From: Candidatus Daviesbacteria bacterium RIFCSPHIGHO2_01_FULL_41_45
GTDB lineage: Bacteria; Patescibacteriota; Microgenomatia; Daviesbacterales; UBA10151
DNA: 52,519 nt
Assembly: GCA_001776975.1 (NCBI GenBank)
Contig: MFCS01000022.1
Location: forward strand, 1 to 52,519
Direction: 5' to 3'
Positions 18,166 to 27,822 of this stretch are shown here, piece by piece. The translations under genes and the position numbers were made by a program. Under the pieces are notes generated by a model. It was not told the DNA's origin. It ran no database searches and saw nothing but the letters and a program-made list of their open reading frames with translations. Numbering within the stretch: the stretch's first letter is position 1; the number at the start of each line of letters is the position of its first letter.

Positions 18166-18605
18166 TAAGCGACTGTACCGTTCTCCCAAAGATGCATCGC
18201 CGTCTGTCTCAATCTGGTAGATCCAATTTTAGAAAGTGTGGATCGGCAAGCAGATAATGAATCTGAGAGTATTTTTTTAACTGATAACCCAGTAATTAAT
18301 GATCCAATCTCTGCTAAATACCTGGCCTGACCCCAATCTCCTCTAGTCCCCCGGTGATCTGTTTCCCCCACCATCTCTTCCGCTACCTGTCCCGCTAAAC
18401 AGGTAAAAATTGAATCATACAATCTCTCTCTGAGCGGACGGGTGGGATTCACCATTCCTGTAGCTCTACCTAAGCTTTCGCTGTCTGGGATAATTGAAGC
18501 AGAGAACACCCGACCAACTAAACGAAAGGCTATAATATGCCCCGCCTCATGAAAGGCCACTTTTAAACTATCGTTTGGGTGACGATTTTTGCGCTCTGGC
18601 TGCAT
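18162..18605 (-). CDS. standalone FtsH/M41-like zinc peptidase domain protein
   Basis: HEAGH motif VAFHEAGHIIAFRLVG; AGQVAEEMVG; GDWGQARYLAE; no AAA domain. Confidence 0.75.
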   Translation of the reverse strand: MQPERKNRHPNDSLKVAFHEAGHIIAFRLVGRVFSASIIPDSESLGRATGMVNPTRPLRERLYDSIFTCLAGQVAEEMVGETDHRGTRGDWGQARYLAEIGSLITGLSVKKILSDSLSACRSTLSKIGSTRLRQTAMHLWENGTVAY

Positions 18606-18975
18606 GGGCTAAACCATACTTCCTTCTCTCTCTAACCCTAGCATCTCTGGTTAATAACCCAAAAGTTCTTAAAGTTTTTCGATGATCATCGGAAAGTTTG
18701 GCTAAGGATCTGGAGATGCCAAGGGAGATAGCGTCTACTTGAGAAGATAGTCCTCCGCCTGCCACCTTAACAGTCGCAGTATATTTACCCATAGTTTTAG
18801 TAACCTCAAAGGGCTTTTGGTACTCTTTTTGAAAAATCATTCCGGTAAAAACTTCCGATATTGGCTTACCATTAACACTTACTGGAGATTTCCCCTCAAT
18901 AACTCTAACCCTGGCAATCGCCCCTTTTCTCCGACCGATCGATTGAGTGTAAGTGGGTTTACTAGTATTAGGCAC
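18568..18975 (-). CDS. rpsI: 30S ribosomal protein S9
   Basis: SIGRRKGAIARVRVIEG...LLTRDARVRERRKYGLAHAARAQKSSPKR. Confidence 0.97.
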   Translation of the reverse strand: MPNTSKPTYTQSIGRRKGAIARVRVIEGKSPVSVNGKPISEVFTGMIFQKEYQKPFEVTKTMGKYTATVKVAGGGLSSQVDAISLGISRSLAKLSDDHRKTLRTFGLLTRDARVRERRKYGLAHAARAQKSSPKR

Positions 18976-19396
18976 TTTGCACCTCCTTTAACTGTTGTTT
19001 GAAGTTATGCTCATTACCAGCAAAAATATGCAACTTTTTCATCATGACTTTACCTAGTTTGGATTTTGGCACCATTCCTTTTATGGCATGTTTAATTATC
19101 TCCTCTGGTTTACTATTCCTAACCTCAGCTAAAGTTTGCACCCTAACTCCGCTTGGATAACCGGAATGCCTAAAATAAGTTTTCTGAGATTCTTTTTTAC
19201 CAGTCACCTTAACCTCTTTAGCATTTACCACCACTACAAAATCCCCGGTATCCAAATATGGGACATATTGGGCTTTGTGTTTACCCATTAACAATGTTGC
19301 CACCTCTGTAGCCAATCTTCCCAATACTTTTCCTTTGGCGTCAATCTTATGCCATGCTCGTCTTATATCTTTGTGTGATAACACATTAGTATTCAT
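18968..19396 (-). CDS. rplM: 50S ribosomal protein L13
   Basis: WHKIDAKGKVLGRLATEVATLLMGKHK. Confidence 0.97.
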   Translation of the reverse strand: MNTNVLSHKDIRRAWHKIDAKGKVLGRLATEVATLLMGKHKAQYVPYLDTGDFVVVVNAKEVKVTGKKESQKTYFRHSGYPSGVRVQTLAEVRNSKPEEIIKHAIKGMVPKSKLGKVMMKKLHIFAGNEHNFKQQLKEVQSA

Positions 19397-19839
19397 TACT
19401 TTTTAGTTGCCTTTCTAACTCTTTTTGGTTTTTCGACTGCCTCAATTATTTTCTCAGGAATCACCAATTGAGATGGACCTGCTGACTCACCGATTAAACT
19501 CATCTTAACCATCATCGCCCCATCACCTTGTCGTCTGCCCATCTTAACCAAAGTTGTAAACCCGGAGATGCGGTTTTTGTACCTGGGAGCCACCTCTTCT
19601 ACTAACTTTTTTCTGATATCAGGCCAGATAACAAATGACTCAACCTCTCTTAAGGACCCGCTGGTTCTTTTCTGAGACTTAGAGATCAAACTATCAACTA
19701 AACCTTTAATAGCTTTAGCTTTAGCCTCGGTAGTGGTAATCGATTCGGATATGAGAAGACTTCGAACTAACCCTCTAAATAATGAGGTTCTTTCATTTTT
19801 TGTTCGAGAGAGTCTTCTACCATAGACACTATGCCTCAC
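19396..19839 (-). CDS. rplQ: 50S ribosomal protein L17
   Basis: MRHSVYGRRLSRTKNERTSLFRGLVRSLL. Confidence 0.96.
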   Translation of the reverse strand: MRHSVYGRRLSRTKNERTSLFRGLVRSLLISESITTTEAKAKAIKGLVDSLISKSQKRTSGSLREVESFVIWPDIRKKLVEEVAPRYKNRISGFTTLVKMGRRQGDGAMMVKMSLIGESAGPSQLVIPEKIIEAVEKPKRVRKATKK

Positions 19840-20737
19840 TAAGAGAAAGCCCCCTTTCAGACAACTTTTGAGAGATTAAATTAACTGATTGAACCCCTAA
19901 ATTTTTAGCTTTGAGTAAAGTTCCCTTAGGAACGGTTGTCAGTTTTTCAACACTATCAATCTCGATCGCTTTTAGAGCATTGGTAATTCTAACTGGTAAA
20001 TCCAACTCCTCAACTGATAATTTCAAAGCGCTATTAGCTAAAACCGGCTCTACCGCCACCTCTTCATCCAAAGTGGGGTTATAGATCTGTTTGAAATAAC
20101 CGCTGAGAATCCTGGAGGCAAGATGTAGAGCCTCCTCTGGCGGAGTAGTTCCATCAGTGGTTACATAAAGAGTTAATTTATCAAAGTTAGAAGATCTGCC
20201 AACCCTAGTTGGCTCAACTTTATACGAAACTTCAACGACTGGTGAGTAGATTGAATCAATTGGCAACACCCCGATCTCATTAGTCTTTTTATCATCCGCC
20301 ATAACATACCCCACACCTTTTTCAGCGGTCATCTCAATTGTTAATTTGGCTGTTGGTGAATTAAGTGAGGCCAGATGTAAATCCTTATTGATAATCTCAG
20401 CTGTTCCTAGAGTGTCAATATCTGAAGCCTTAACATCTTTTTTACCGGATACTTTTAATGAAAATTTGACCTGTTTATCTGAGTAAATACTTAGCCTGAC
20501 CTTTTTTAAGTTTAAAATTATCTCAATGACATCCTCAGAGATGCCAGGAATTGTTGAGAAAACATGAGAAACTCCACTAATCTTAACTGAGGAGATAGCT
20601 CCTCCTTCAAGTGAAGATAGCAACACTCGTCTTAACACGTTTCCAACAGTGTGACCAAAACCACGCTCTAGAGGTTCGAGAACAAAAGTGCCTTTATTCT
20701 CTTCAATATTTTCTAACGTTGTCTTAAAGTTCAACAT
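19829..20737 (-). CDS. rpoA: RNA polymerase alpha subunit
   Basis: FVLEPLERGFGHTVGNVLRRVLLSSLEG; C-terminal HhH domain. Confidence 0.98.
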   Translation of the reverse strand: MLNFKTTLENIEENKGTFVLEPLERGFGHTVGNVLRRVLLSSLEGGAISSVKISGVSHVFSTIPGISEDVIEIILNLKKVRLSIYSDKQVKFSLKVSGKKDVKASDIDTLGTAEIINKDLHLASLNSPTAKLTIEMTAEKGVGYVMADDKKTNEIGVLPIDSIYSPVVEVSYKVEPTRVGRSSNFDKLTLYVTTDGTTPPEEALHLASRILSGYFKQIYNPTLDEEVAVEPVLANSALKLSVEELDLPVRITNALKAIEIDSVEKLTTVPKGTLLKAKNLGVQSVNLISQKLSERGLSLSEA

Positions 20738-20763
20738 AATAGTTATTACCGACTGTAAGCAGC

Positions 20764-21369
20764 CTACCGGCTATAGAACTCAACAATTAAGGACTCATTA
20801 ACCCCTTGCTCCATCTCGTCCCGCTGCGGTAATCTCACAACTTTACCTACAGTCGCCTTTCGCTCTAACCAGGGCGCAGGGTTTTCTGAATCCTTTAAAC
20901 TTTTTACAGTTTGTGTATTATCTAACATTTTACTTCTTATTGCAATAGTTTGCCCCACTTTGACCATATAGGAAGGAATGTCCACTTTTTTGCTATCTAC
21001 ATCAATGTGTCCGTGTGAAACCATCTGTCTAGCCCCTGCCCTAGAGGGAGAAAACCCCAACCTGTAGACTACATTATCTAATCTTGTTTCCAATTGACTC
21101 ATCAACGAATGGCCAGTATTTCCTTTAGATTTTGAAGCAGCAATGTAGTACCTTCGAAACTGTTTTTCCATTAAACCATAGATACGTTTAGTTTTTTGCT
21201 TGGCTCTAAGTTGAACTCCATACTCAGATAGTTTACGGGGACGACGTGACCCAGCATGTGGCCCAGGAACTACAGCTCCTTTTCGCTCAATAAAAGCAGC
21301 GTCCTTAGCAAACAAAGCCACCCCTTCTCGCCGACTTAATCTTCGTTTTGGTCCGGTATATCTTGCCAT
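20764..21369 (-). CDS. rpsD: 30S ribosomal protein S4
   Basis: MARYTGPKRRLSRREG...ETRLDNVVYRLGF. Confidence 0.98.
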   Translation of the reverse strand: MARYTGPKRRLSRREGVALFAKDAAFIERKGAVVPGPHAGSRRPRKLSEYGVQLRAKQKTKRIYGLMEKQFRRYYIAASKSKGNTGHSLMSQLETRLDNVVYRLGFSPSRAGARQMVSHGHIDVDSKKVDIPSYMVKVGQTIAIRSKMLDNTQTVKSLKDSENPAPWLERKATVGKVVRLPQRDEMEQGVNESLIVEFYSR

Positions 21370-21373
21370 TTAT

Positions 21374-21778
21374 TTAGGTTCTCCTTTTCTTTTTGGCCCG
21401 TGGCCCATTGTAAGGAACCGGGGTAACATCGGCAATCATGGTAATATTTAAACCTGCTCCACGTAAGGCTCTAATTGAGGCATCTCGACCTGGACCTGGA
21501 CCTTTGATATAAACCTCAGCCTGACCCATACCCAAAGCTTTAGCCTTAGTTGCCACCTTTTCAATGGCAGAGATTGCTGCAAACGGAGTAGCTCGCCTTG
21601 CCCCTTTAAATCCCGCTTCACCAGATGAAGACCAAGCTAGGGTATTTCCCTGTAAGTCTGTTAGCGTTATCAGGGTATTATTAAATGTAGCCGTTACATA
21701 AACCCGACCAGACAAGACCTGTTTTTGTGTAGCTGTCTTCTTGACTGATTTAGATGATTTAATCTGTTTCTTGGCCAT
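21374..21778 (-). CDS. rpsK: 30S ribosomal protein S11
   Basis: ATFNNTLITLTDLQGNTLAWSSSG...KGPGPGRDASIRAL. Confidence 0.98.
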   Translation of the reverse strand: MAKKQIKSSKSVKKTATQKQVLSGRVYVTATFNNTLITLTDLQGNTLAWSSSGEAGFKGARRATPFAAISAIEKVATKAKALGMGQAEVYIKGPGPGRDASIRALRGAGLNITMIADVTPVPYNGPRAKKKRRT

Positions 21779-21781
21779 TGA

Positions 21782-22177
21782 TTATGCTACTGGCTTTGTG
21801 CCAGCCGGAGCCTCCTTTTTGATTGCACCAATGGTCTTCCTCTTGCCCCTTTTAGTTCTAGCATTTGACCTAGTTCTTTGCCCACGAGAAGGCAATCCTT
21901 TGCGGTGACGAATACCCCGATAAGCCCCAATCTCCTCTAATCTTCTAATGTTAACTGAAATCTCTCTTTGTAAGTCTCCCTCCACTGTGAACTTTTCAAG
22001 CGCTTTTTGTAACTTCCCTACCTCTTCTTCAGTCAGATCTTTAATCCTCTTGGCTGGATCTACCTTACTTGCCTCTAAAAGCTGTATAACGTTGGCTCTG
22101 CCGATCCCATAGATATAAGTCAATCCTATGTCGGTTCTTTTTTCTGATGGTAACTCAACTCCTGAAATTCTTGCCAT
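21782..22177 (-). CDS. rpsM: 30S ribosomal protein S13
   Basis: MARISGVELPSEKRTDIGLTYIYGIG...RGIRHRKGLPSRGQRTRSNART. Confidence 0.98.
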   Translation of the reverse strand: MARISGVELPSEKRTDIGLTYIYGIGRANVIQLLEASKVDPAKRIKDLTEEEVGKLQKALEKFTVEGDLQREISVNIRRLEEIGAYRGIRHRKGLPSRGQRTRSNARTKRGKRKTIGAIKKEAPAGTKPVA

Positions 22178-22179
22178 AA

Positions 22180-22296
22180 TTATCCTTGCCTCTGTTTGTG
22201 TCTCGGGTCACGAGAACAGATGACGTATAAAACGCCCTCCCTTTTTACTACATTGCATGATGTGCATCTTTTTTTAATACTCGGTTGTACATGCAT
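22180..22296 (-). CDS. rpmJ: 50S ribosomal protein L36 (not in supplied ORF track)
   Basis: Manual translation [39 protein letters not shown]-x2-C...C...H zinc motif. Confidence 0.95.
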   Translation of the reverse strand: MHVQPSIKKRCTSCNVVKREGVLYVICSRDPRHKQRQG

Positions 22297-22299
22297 AAT

Positions 22300-22587
22300 T
22301 TACTTTATCCTAAAGGTAATTCTACCTTTCTCAATATCATACTTCGGACTCATCTCTACTCTAACCCTATCTCCGTTTAACAATCTAATATAATTCATGC
22401 GCATTTTACCTGAAATGTGAGCTAAAATCACCCTCCCAATCATCTCAGGCAATTCTACACTCCTCTCAACACTCACCCTAAATAGAGTGTTTGGTAACAC
22501 CTCAACCACTTTCCCCTCAACACTTATTACATCAGCGTTTTTAGAGACAGTTGAACCCCTTGCTAAAAAATCGCTTCTTCGACTCAT
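22300..22587 (-). CDS. infA: translation initiation factor IF-1
   Basis: [18 protein letters not shown]...[27 protein letters not shown]-type OB fold. Confidence 0.96.
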   Translation of the reverse strand: MSRRSDFLARGSTVSKNADVISVEGKVVEVLPNTLFRVSVERSVELPEMIGRVILAHISGKMRMNYIRLLNGDRVRVEMSPKYDIEKGRITFRIK

Positions 22588-22592
22588 AATTA

Positions 22593-22608
22593 TGCAAGCA
22601 ATTATACC
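22593..22608 (-). promoter_or_regulatory. promoter-proximal box GGTATAATTGCTTGCA upstream of infA
   Basis: -10 TATAAT; 15/16 identical to the box upstream of rpsJ (39982-39997). Confidence 0.6.
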
Positions 22609-22664
22609 GCGAGCTTGCGAGCGAGTGTCTTTAACCGTACAATTCTATCAGATTTAGCCTGATA

Positions 22665-23438
22665 TTACAACCCAAAATTGTCTCTTCTCCTCCAATCAGT
22701 TAAAACTTCAGGACTATCACCAACGATAACTGTCATCTCAAATAGCCCAGCTAAGGACTGATCCTCTGAAGAAATTGTCCAACCATCCTCTATCGTCACT
22801 ACCCTGCCTGATCCGGCAGTATATATTGCCTCAATTGCCAGGGTCATCCCTGATTGAAGTTCCAATCCAGTATTTTTTTCCCCAAACGTTGGAACCTCAG
22901 GATCCTCATGCCCAGATCTACCAACTCCATGCCCACACAAACTTCTAACAACATTATATCCTGCATTTTCTATCACCTCTTGCAAAGCACAGGAGATGTC
23001 TCCAATTTTATTGCCAGCCTGAGCCTGTTTTATTCCGGCCCACATAGCCTCCTCTCCTATCGTCAAAAGTTTGCTATTGCCTGACTCTGTCGACCCTGCA
23101 ACCATCACTGTCCAAGCTGCATCAGTGTGCCATCCATCTACCTCTGCTCCAAAATCAATTTTTAGAATGTCCCCTGACTTTAAAATAATATTTCTCGGCA
23201 AACCATGAACCACCTCTGAGTTAACGTTCAGACAAGTCGCAAAATGATAACCAGGAACGCTCTTAAATGAGGCCCTGGCCTTTAATATTTCTAACTCCCT
23301 ATTTGCCAACGCCTCCAGATCCAACAGATTAACTCCCGGCTTAACAGCTGCAATTAATTTTTTCAGAATTAGAGCTGTTACCTGACCTGATTTGCGCATC
23401 ACCTGCAACTCGTCTTTAGTCTTTATTAAATGACTCAT
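22665..23438 (-). CDS. map: type I methionine aminopeptidase
   Basis: VVHGLPRNIILKSGDILKIDFGAEVDGWHTDAA, CGHGVGRSGHEDPEVP. Confidence 0.96.
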   Translation of the reverse strand: MSHLIKTKDELQVMRKSGQVTALILKKLIAAVKPGVNLLDLEALANRELEILKARASFKSVPGYHFATCLNVNSEVVHGLPRNIILKSGDILKIDFGAEVDGWHTDAAWTVMVAGSTESGNSKLLTIGEEAMWAGIKQAQAGNKIGDISCALQEVIENAGYNVVRSLCGHGVGRSGHEDPEVPTFGEKNTGLELQSGMTLAIEAIYTAGSGRVVTIEDGWTISSEDQSLAGLFEMTVIVGDSPEVLTDWRRRDNFGL

Positions 23439-23959
23439 ATTTGCTCCTCAATACTTTGGAAGACCTCATCCTGATTTTTATTACCATCTATATTTATCAA
23501 AATTCCCAAATCTTGATAGTGATTTAAAACCTCTTTAGTTTTTTGATGAAAGATCTCTAGTCTTCTTTTAATTCCGGCTGGGGTATCATCTACTCTGCCT
23601 CTTTTACTAAGCCTTTCAATAGCTACTTCATCAGATATTTCCAGGTAAAAAACCTTTTGATACTGGGGATCAAAGTCTGCCAGCTGTTTCAGTGAACGGG
23701 GATAACCGTCAACAATAAAACCATTTTGACAATCCATCTCCTGCAATCTTATTTTCAAAATTTCTGCTGCTATCTCATTGGCAACTAAGTTACCTGACTC
23801 TACAGCTTCCTGAATACTTTTACCAATAACGTCATTGATCTCTCCCCGATCCCGGATCAACTGGCCAGTATCCACAACACACACATCTAATTTTTCAGCT
23901 AAAAGCTTCGACTGGGTGCTCTTGCCAGAGCCTTGTGAACCCATGATACCAATTCTCAT
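23435..23959 (-). CDS. adk: adenylate kinase, short-LID form (start at MRIGIMGSQGSGK)
   Basis: GSQGSGKSTQSKLLAEKL, GFIVDGYPRSLKQ, RLSKRGRVDDTPAGIKRRL. Confidence 0.9.
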   Translation of the reverse strand: MRIGIMGSQGSGKSTQSKLLAEKLDVCVVDTGQLIRDRGEINDVIGKSIQEAVESGNLVANEIAAEILKIRLQEMDCQNGFIVDGYPRSLKQLADFDPQYQKVFYLEISDEVAIERLSKRGRVDDTPAGIKRRLEIFHQKTKEVLNHYQDLGILINIDGNKNQDEVFQSIEEQI

Positions 23960-25275
23960 TGGTATGCCCCTTCTTTTATCCGTTTTATAAGTCCAAACTG
24001 GCCGATACAATCTCGATAATGCTGGACTGGTAGGCTAACTGACCCCTGACGAAGTGGGGAATAGGCTCTGGAGATAGCCCTAGATAATGTTTCCCCAAAT
24101 GCAGCAACCGTTAAGATTCGCCCCAAACCAGTTGTTACTACCTTGTCACCATCTAAGACAGTTCCTGAGTGAAATACTTGGACATCTGCTCCAAAATTCT
24201 CATCTGCTCCTCTAATATTCCGTCCAATATCTACAAAACGATTGGATTGCAAAGCCTCTAAAACTACTGCTACTCCAAATCCCTCTTTAAAACTCAACGT
24301 ATTGGGGTTCAATCTACCAGCTGCACAAGCTTTCATGGTCGCCAGCAAATCCCCCTGGCAAAGCATCATTAAAGCCTGAGTTTCCGGATCCCCCAACCGA
24401 ACATTCCATTCCAAAACTTTTGGTCCATCCTCTGTCACCATTAAACCCGCATATAAAGCCCCCCTAAAGAAATGGCCTTCTTCCCTCATTCCTTGCACAG
24501 CTTTTTCTAAGATACTTTTCTGAATACAATTTCTTAACTCAGGGGTTATCTGAGGAACTGGAGCATAAGCTCCTTTACCACCGGTGTTTGGGTTATCTCC
24601 CTCATAATCATCATCAAATCTTTTTTTATGATCCTGGGATTCCGGGAGATAAATAATGCTCTCACCATCAGTTATTATCTGAGCTGAGACCTCAAAGCCA
24701 TTAATTTTCTCTTGAATAACAACACCAGTCTCGCCCGATCTAGAATATCCACCAGCTACTAGCTCTCTAATACGATCTCGGGCCAGTTGTTTATCCGTGC
24801 CCACGACAAAAACTGCTTTACCTCCTGCCAAACCATCACCTTTAACAACCATTGGCCAATCTATACTATTTACACCAGCTAGGGCATCTACTGGGCGAGT
24901 ATAGCTGCGAAACCCAGGTTGAGGAATACCATGATCTCGGTTAAATCTAACGCCCTCTATCTTACTAGATTCCAGTCTAGCTATATTTTGAGTTGGCCCA
25001 AATACCAAAATACCTGCTTCTTTAAATTGATCAACTGCTCCCAAGTTTAGCTGATTCTCAGAGCTAATAAAAGCAAGTCCCACCTGATTATCTTTGGACC
25101 ACCTAATTTGGCGCTCAAAATCATTAGGGTCAATATTTAAATCTACTCCTAGGTAAGCAGTCCCGGCATTAACAGCGGGAAATACTAGCTCAATTTCACT
25201 TTTTGTGGTTTGGAGAATCTTCCAAGCGATTGAGTGAGATCTAGCGTCTCGACCGTTAATTAAAACCCTCTCCAT
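23956..25275 (-). CDS. purD: phosphoribosylamine-glycine ligase (GARS)
   Basis: ATP-grasp VVKGDGLAGGKAVFV, SQDHKKRFDDDYEGDNPNTGGKGAYAPVP, WNVRLGDPETQALM. Confidence 0.95.
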   Translation of the reverse strand: MERVLINGRDARSHSIAWKILQTTKSEIELVFPAVNAGTAYLGVDLNIDPNDFERQIRWSKDNQVGLAFISSENQLNLGAVDQFKEAGILVFGPTQNIARLESSKIEGVRFNRDHGIPQPGFRSYTRPVDALAGVNSIDWPMVVKGDGLAGGKAVFVVGTDKQLARDRIRELVAGGYSRSGETGVVIQEKINGFEVSAQIITDGESIIYLPESQDHKKRFDDDYEGDNPNTGGKGAYAPVPQITPELRNCIQKSILEKAVQGMREEGHFFRGALYAGLMVTEDGPKVLEWNVRLGDPETQALMMLCQGDLLATMKACAAGRLNPNTLSFKEGFGVAVVLEALQSNRFVDIGRNIRGADENFGADVQVFHSGTVLDGDKVVTTGLGRILTVAAFGETLSRAISRAYSPLRQGSVSLPVQHYRDCIGQFGLIKRIKEGAYQ

Positions 25276-26565
25276 TTATCTTAAAAATCCCTCGTAGTTT
25301 CGTTCAATTAACTTACTCTCAAATTGCTTGACTGTATCCATCACCACAGACACAACAATTAATAATCCCGTTCCTCCCAAAGCTAGTGTGGAGATGCCAG
25401 TGAAAGATGAAGCCATGGTAGGCAAAACTGCAATTGCTCCTAAAAATACCGCTCCTGCCAAAGTTATCCTGGAAAGAACATAATTTAAATAACTAGCAGT
25501 AGCAGCCCCGGGACGAATACCAGGTATAAAGGCTCCTCCTTTTTTAATTTCATCAGCTATTTTAGTCGGATTAAAGACCACTGCGGTATAAAAGTAAGTA
25601 AAGGCAATGATTAATAAAAAGTAACTTAGGTTGTACCAAATTCCAGTCACCGCAAAGTTGGTAATTAACCATCTACCTATTAGGTTTAGTTGCGGTTGAG
25701 AAACGCCGGACAGGTATTGACCGCCAAATGAAGGTATTAAAACTAAAGATACAGCAAAGATAATTGGGATTACCCCAGCCTGGTTTACTCGTAGCGGTAG
25801 GTAGGTCGAAGCTCCACCCACCTCACGTCCTCCAACAAACCGCCTAGCATAGTTGACTGCAATCTGTCGTCGCCCTTCATTAATAAAGACTACCGCTGCT
25901 GTAACCAATATTCCCAGCCCAGCAAACATCAATAAATTTAACAGCTGTTGTTGATCTACAACCGAGGCAGTTTGATATAAACTGACCGGAGCTTGAGCAA
26001 CAATCCCAGCAAAAATTAATATTGAGATTCCATTTCCAATTCCGTATTCAGTAATTAACTCCCCAATCCACATTACAAATAAAGTCCCGGCACACATAGT
26101 AACCACAATTGTTAAAATACTAATCAAATTTGTTTGGTTAATTACCCCCTGATTTTTAAGCAGGGTATACATGCCAATTGATTGGAGAATGGCTAGGGGA
26201 ACTGTCAGATATCTTGTATATTGAGTAATTTTTTGTTTTCCATACTCACCTTCTTTGGATAATGCCTCTAGTGTTGGAAAAACCATAGTTAAAAGCTGCA
26301 TGATGATTGAGGCATTAATATAAGGATTTAGTCCCAATGAGATTACTGAAAAATTCGCTAAAGTCCCTCCGGAGAAAATATCTAGTAACCCCAAAAATTG
26401 ATTACCTGCAAATAAATTTTTCAGCGACGGCAAATCAACTCCACCTGCCGGAATGTGCGCAGCTATGCGGTAAATTATGATCAGCAGAGTAGTTATGAGT
26501 AGTTTGCGTCGTAAATCAGGTACTTTTAGTGCATTAATTAAAGGGTTAATCCAGTTAGACACCAA
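25276..26565 (-). CDS. secY: preprotein translocase SecY
   Basis: 10-TM; GLNPYINASIIMQLLT, ITEYGIGNGISILIFAGI, KKGGAFIPGIRPG. Confidence 0.97.
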   Translation of the reverse strand: MVSNWINPLINALKVPDLRRKLLITTLLIIIYRIAAHIPAGGVDLPSLKNLFAGNQFLGLLDIFSGGTLANFSVISLGLNPYINASIIMQLLTMVFPTLEALSKEGEYGKQKITQYTRYLTVPLAILQSIGMYTLLKNQGVINQTNLISILTIVVTMCAGTLFVMWIGELITEYGIGNGISILIFAGIVAQAPVSLYQTASVVDQQQLLNLLMFAGLGILVTAAVVFINEGRRQIAVNYARRFVGGREVGGASTYLPLRVNQAGVIPIIFAVSLVLIPSFGGQYLSGVSQPQLNLIGRWLITNFAVTGIWYNLSYFLLIIAFTYFYTAVVFNPTKIADEIKKGGAFIPGIRPGAATASYLNYVLSRITLAGAVFLGAIAVLPTMASSFTGISTLALGGTGLLIVVSVVMDTVKQFESKLIERNYEGFLR

Positions 26566-26995
26566 GCACCTTCCCGCCCGCCTTAATGATGGTGGATTTG
26601 GCTGAGGCAGTTGTTGGCAAAACTACGTTTAAGGGAACCCGCAAATCTGATTTACCAACTAGCTTGACCCCTTTAGTTAGCGCGTCTTTCGGATCAACAA
26701 TTTTGCTTTCAATCAACAAAGCTACGGTAATCTCTGTCCCAGATTTGAATATGGATAATTTCTCTACCGAAACTGGTAAAAACTTTGGGCTAACCTTGCT
26801 GTTTCCCAATCCCCTTTTGAAAGGCAGTTTCTTATAGATGGCTAGGGTTCCACCAATGAATCCCAAAGCCACCTTACCCCTAGCTTTTTGTCCCTTAGTA
26901 CCACGAGCTGAGGTCTTACCTTTACCAGATCCTGCACCACGTCCTAATCTTTTCCCAGATCTGGCAGCTAATTTTGGCAACTGATGTAGCTTCAT
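26555..26995 (-). CDS. rplO: 50S ribosomal protein L15
   Basis: KRLGRGAGSGKGKTSARGTKGQKAR. Confidence 0.97.
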   Translation of the reverse strand: MKLHQLPKLAARSGKRLGRGAGSGKGKTSARGTKGQKARGKVALGFIGGTLAIYKKLPFKRGLGNSKVSPKFLPVSVEKLSIFKSGTEITVALLIESKIVDPKDALTKGVKLVGKSDLRVPLNVVLPTTASAKSTIIKAGGKVLGV

Positions 26996-27471
26996 GGCTT
27001 ACTCCCTTTTTTAGATTCTCTAATAATTGGTTTTAACTGTTGCAGTGCTTCTAGTGTAGCATAGACATTTGAGGCTCGATTAGATGTCCCTAAAATCTTA
27101 GAGACTACATCTAAGATTCCTGCTGCCTCTACCACCACTCTAACTGCTCCACCAGCGATGATCCCAGTTCCGCTCTTGGCTGGACGAATCATCACCTTGG
27201 CTGCCCCACGTTTGATTAAAACTGTATGAGGAATCGTTCGGTTCTCTTTTAGGGGAACCTCTATCAGATGACGTTTGGCGTAAGCCGTAGCTTTTTTGAC
27301 TGCAGACTGAACATCGGCCGCTTTCCCTAAGCCGACCCCGACCCTACCTTTTTTATCCCCAACCACCACTAATACCGAAAGAGATCTTTTATCCCCTCCC
27401 TTAGTTTTTTTGGAGACCCGGTTTACTTGCACCACTCTCTCGAAATATTCAGGATTCACATTATTATCCAT
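26992..27471 (-). CDS. rpsE: 30S ribosomal protein S5
   Basis: RVSKKTKGGDKRSLSVLVVVGDKKGRVGVGLGKA. Confidence 0.97.
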   Translation of the reverse strand: MDNNVNPEYFERVVQVNRVSKKTKGGDKRSLSVLVVVGDKKGRVGVGLGKAADVQSAVKKATAYAKRHLIEVPLKENRTIPHTVLIKRGAAKVMIRPAKSGTGIIAGGAVRVVVEAAGILDVVSKILGTSNRASNVYATLEALQQLKPIIRESKKGSKP

Positions 27472-27473
27472 AG

Positions 27474-27821
27474 TTAAAACTGTAAACCTCCCTCTCTTGC
27501 ACCTTTAGCTACTTGAGCAATTCTACCATGATATAAAAATCCACCCCTATCAAAGACAACTTTTTTGATACCTTTTTTAACAGCACCAAGCGCCACTTTT
27601 TTTCCTACCTCAAAAGCCTTGTCGCTTTTTTTACCCTGAGAAGAATCCTTTAAATCCGACCCTGATACCAAGGTCTCTTTTTTGAGATCATCAATAATTT
27701 GTGCATAGATGTGTGAGTGTGATCTAAACACCGCCAACCTGGGACAATCTTTAGTTCCCATAACAACTCTTCTAATTCTTTTATGTCTAGTTTGTCTTTT
27801 TAACAACTTGGATTTTTTCAT
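27474..27821 (-). CDS. rplR: 50S ribosomal protein L18
   Basis: RLAVFRSHSHIYAQIIDD...FDRGGFLYHGRIAQVAKGAREGGL. Confidence 0.96.
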   Translation of the reverse strand: MKKSKLLKRQTRHKRIRRVVMGTKDCPRLAVFRSHSHIYAQIIDDLKKETLVSGSDLKDSSQGKKSDKAFEVGKKVALGAVKKGIKKVVFDRGGFLYHGRIAQVAKGAREGGLQF

Positions 27822-27822
27822 A

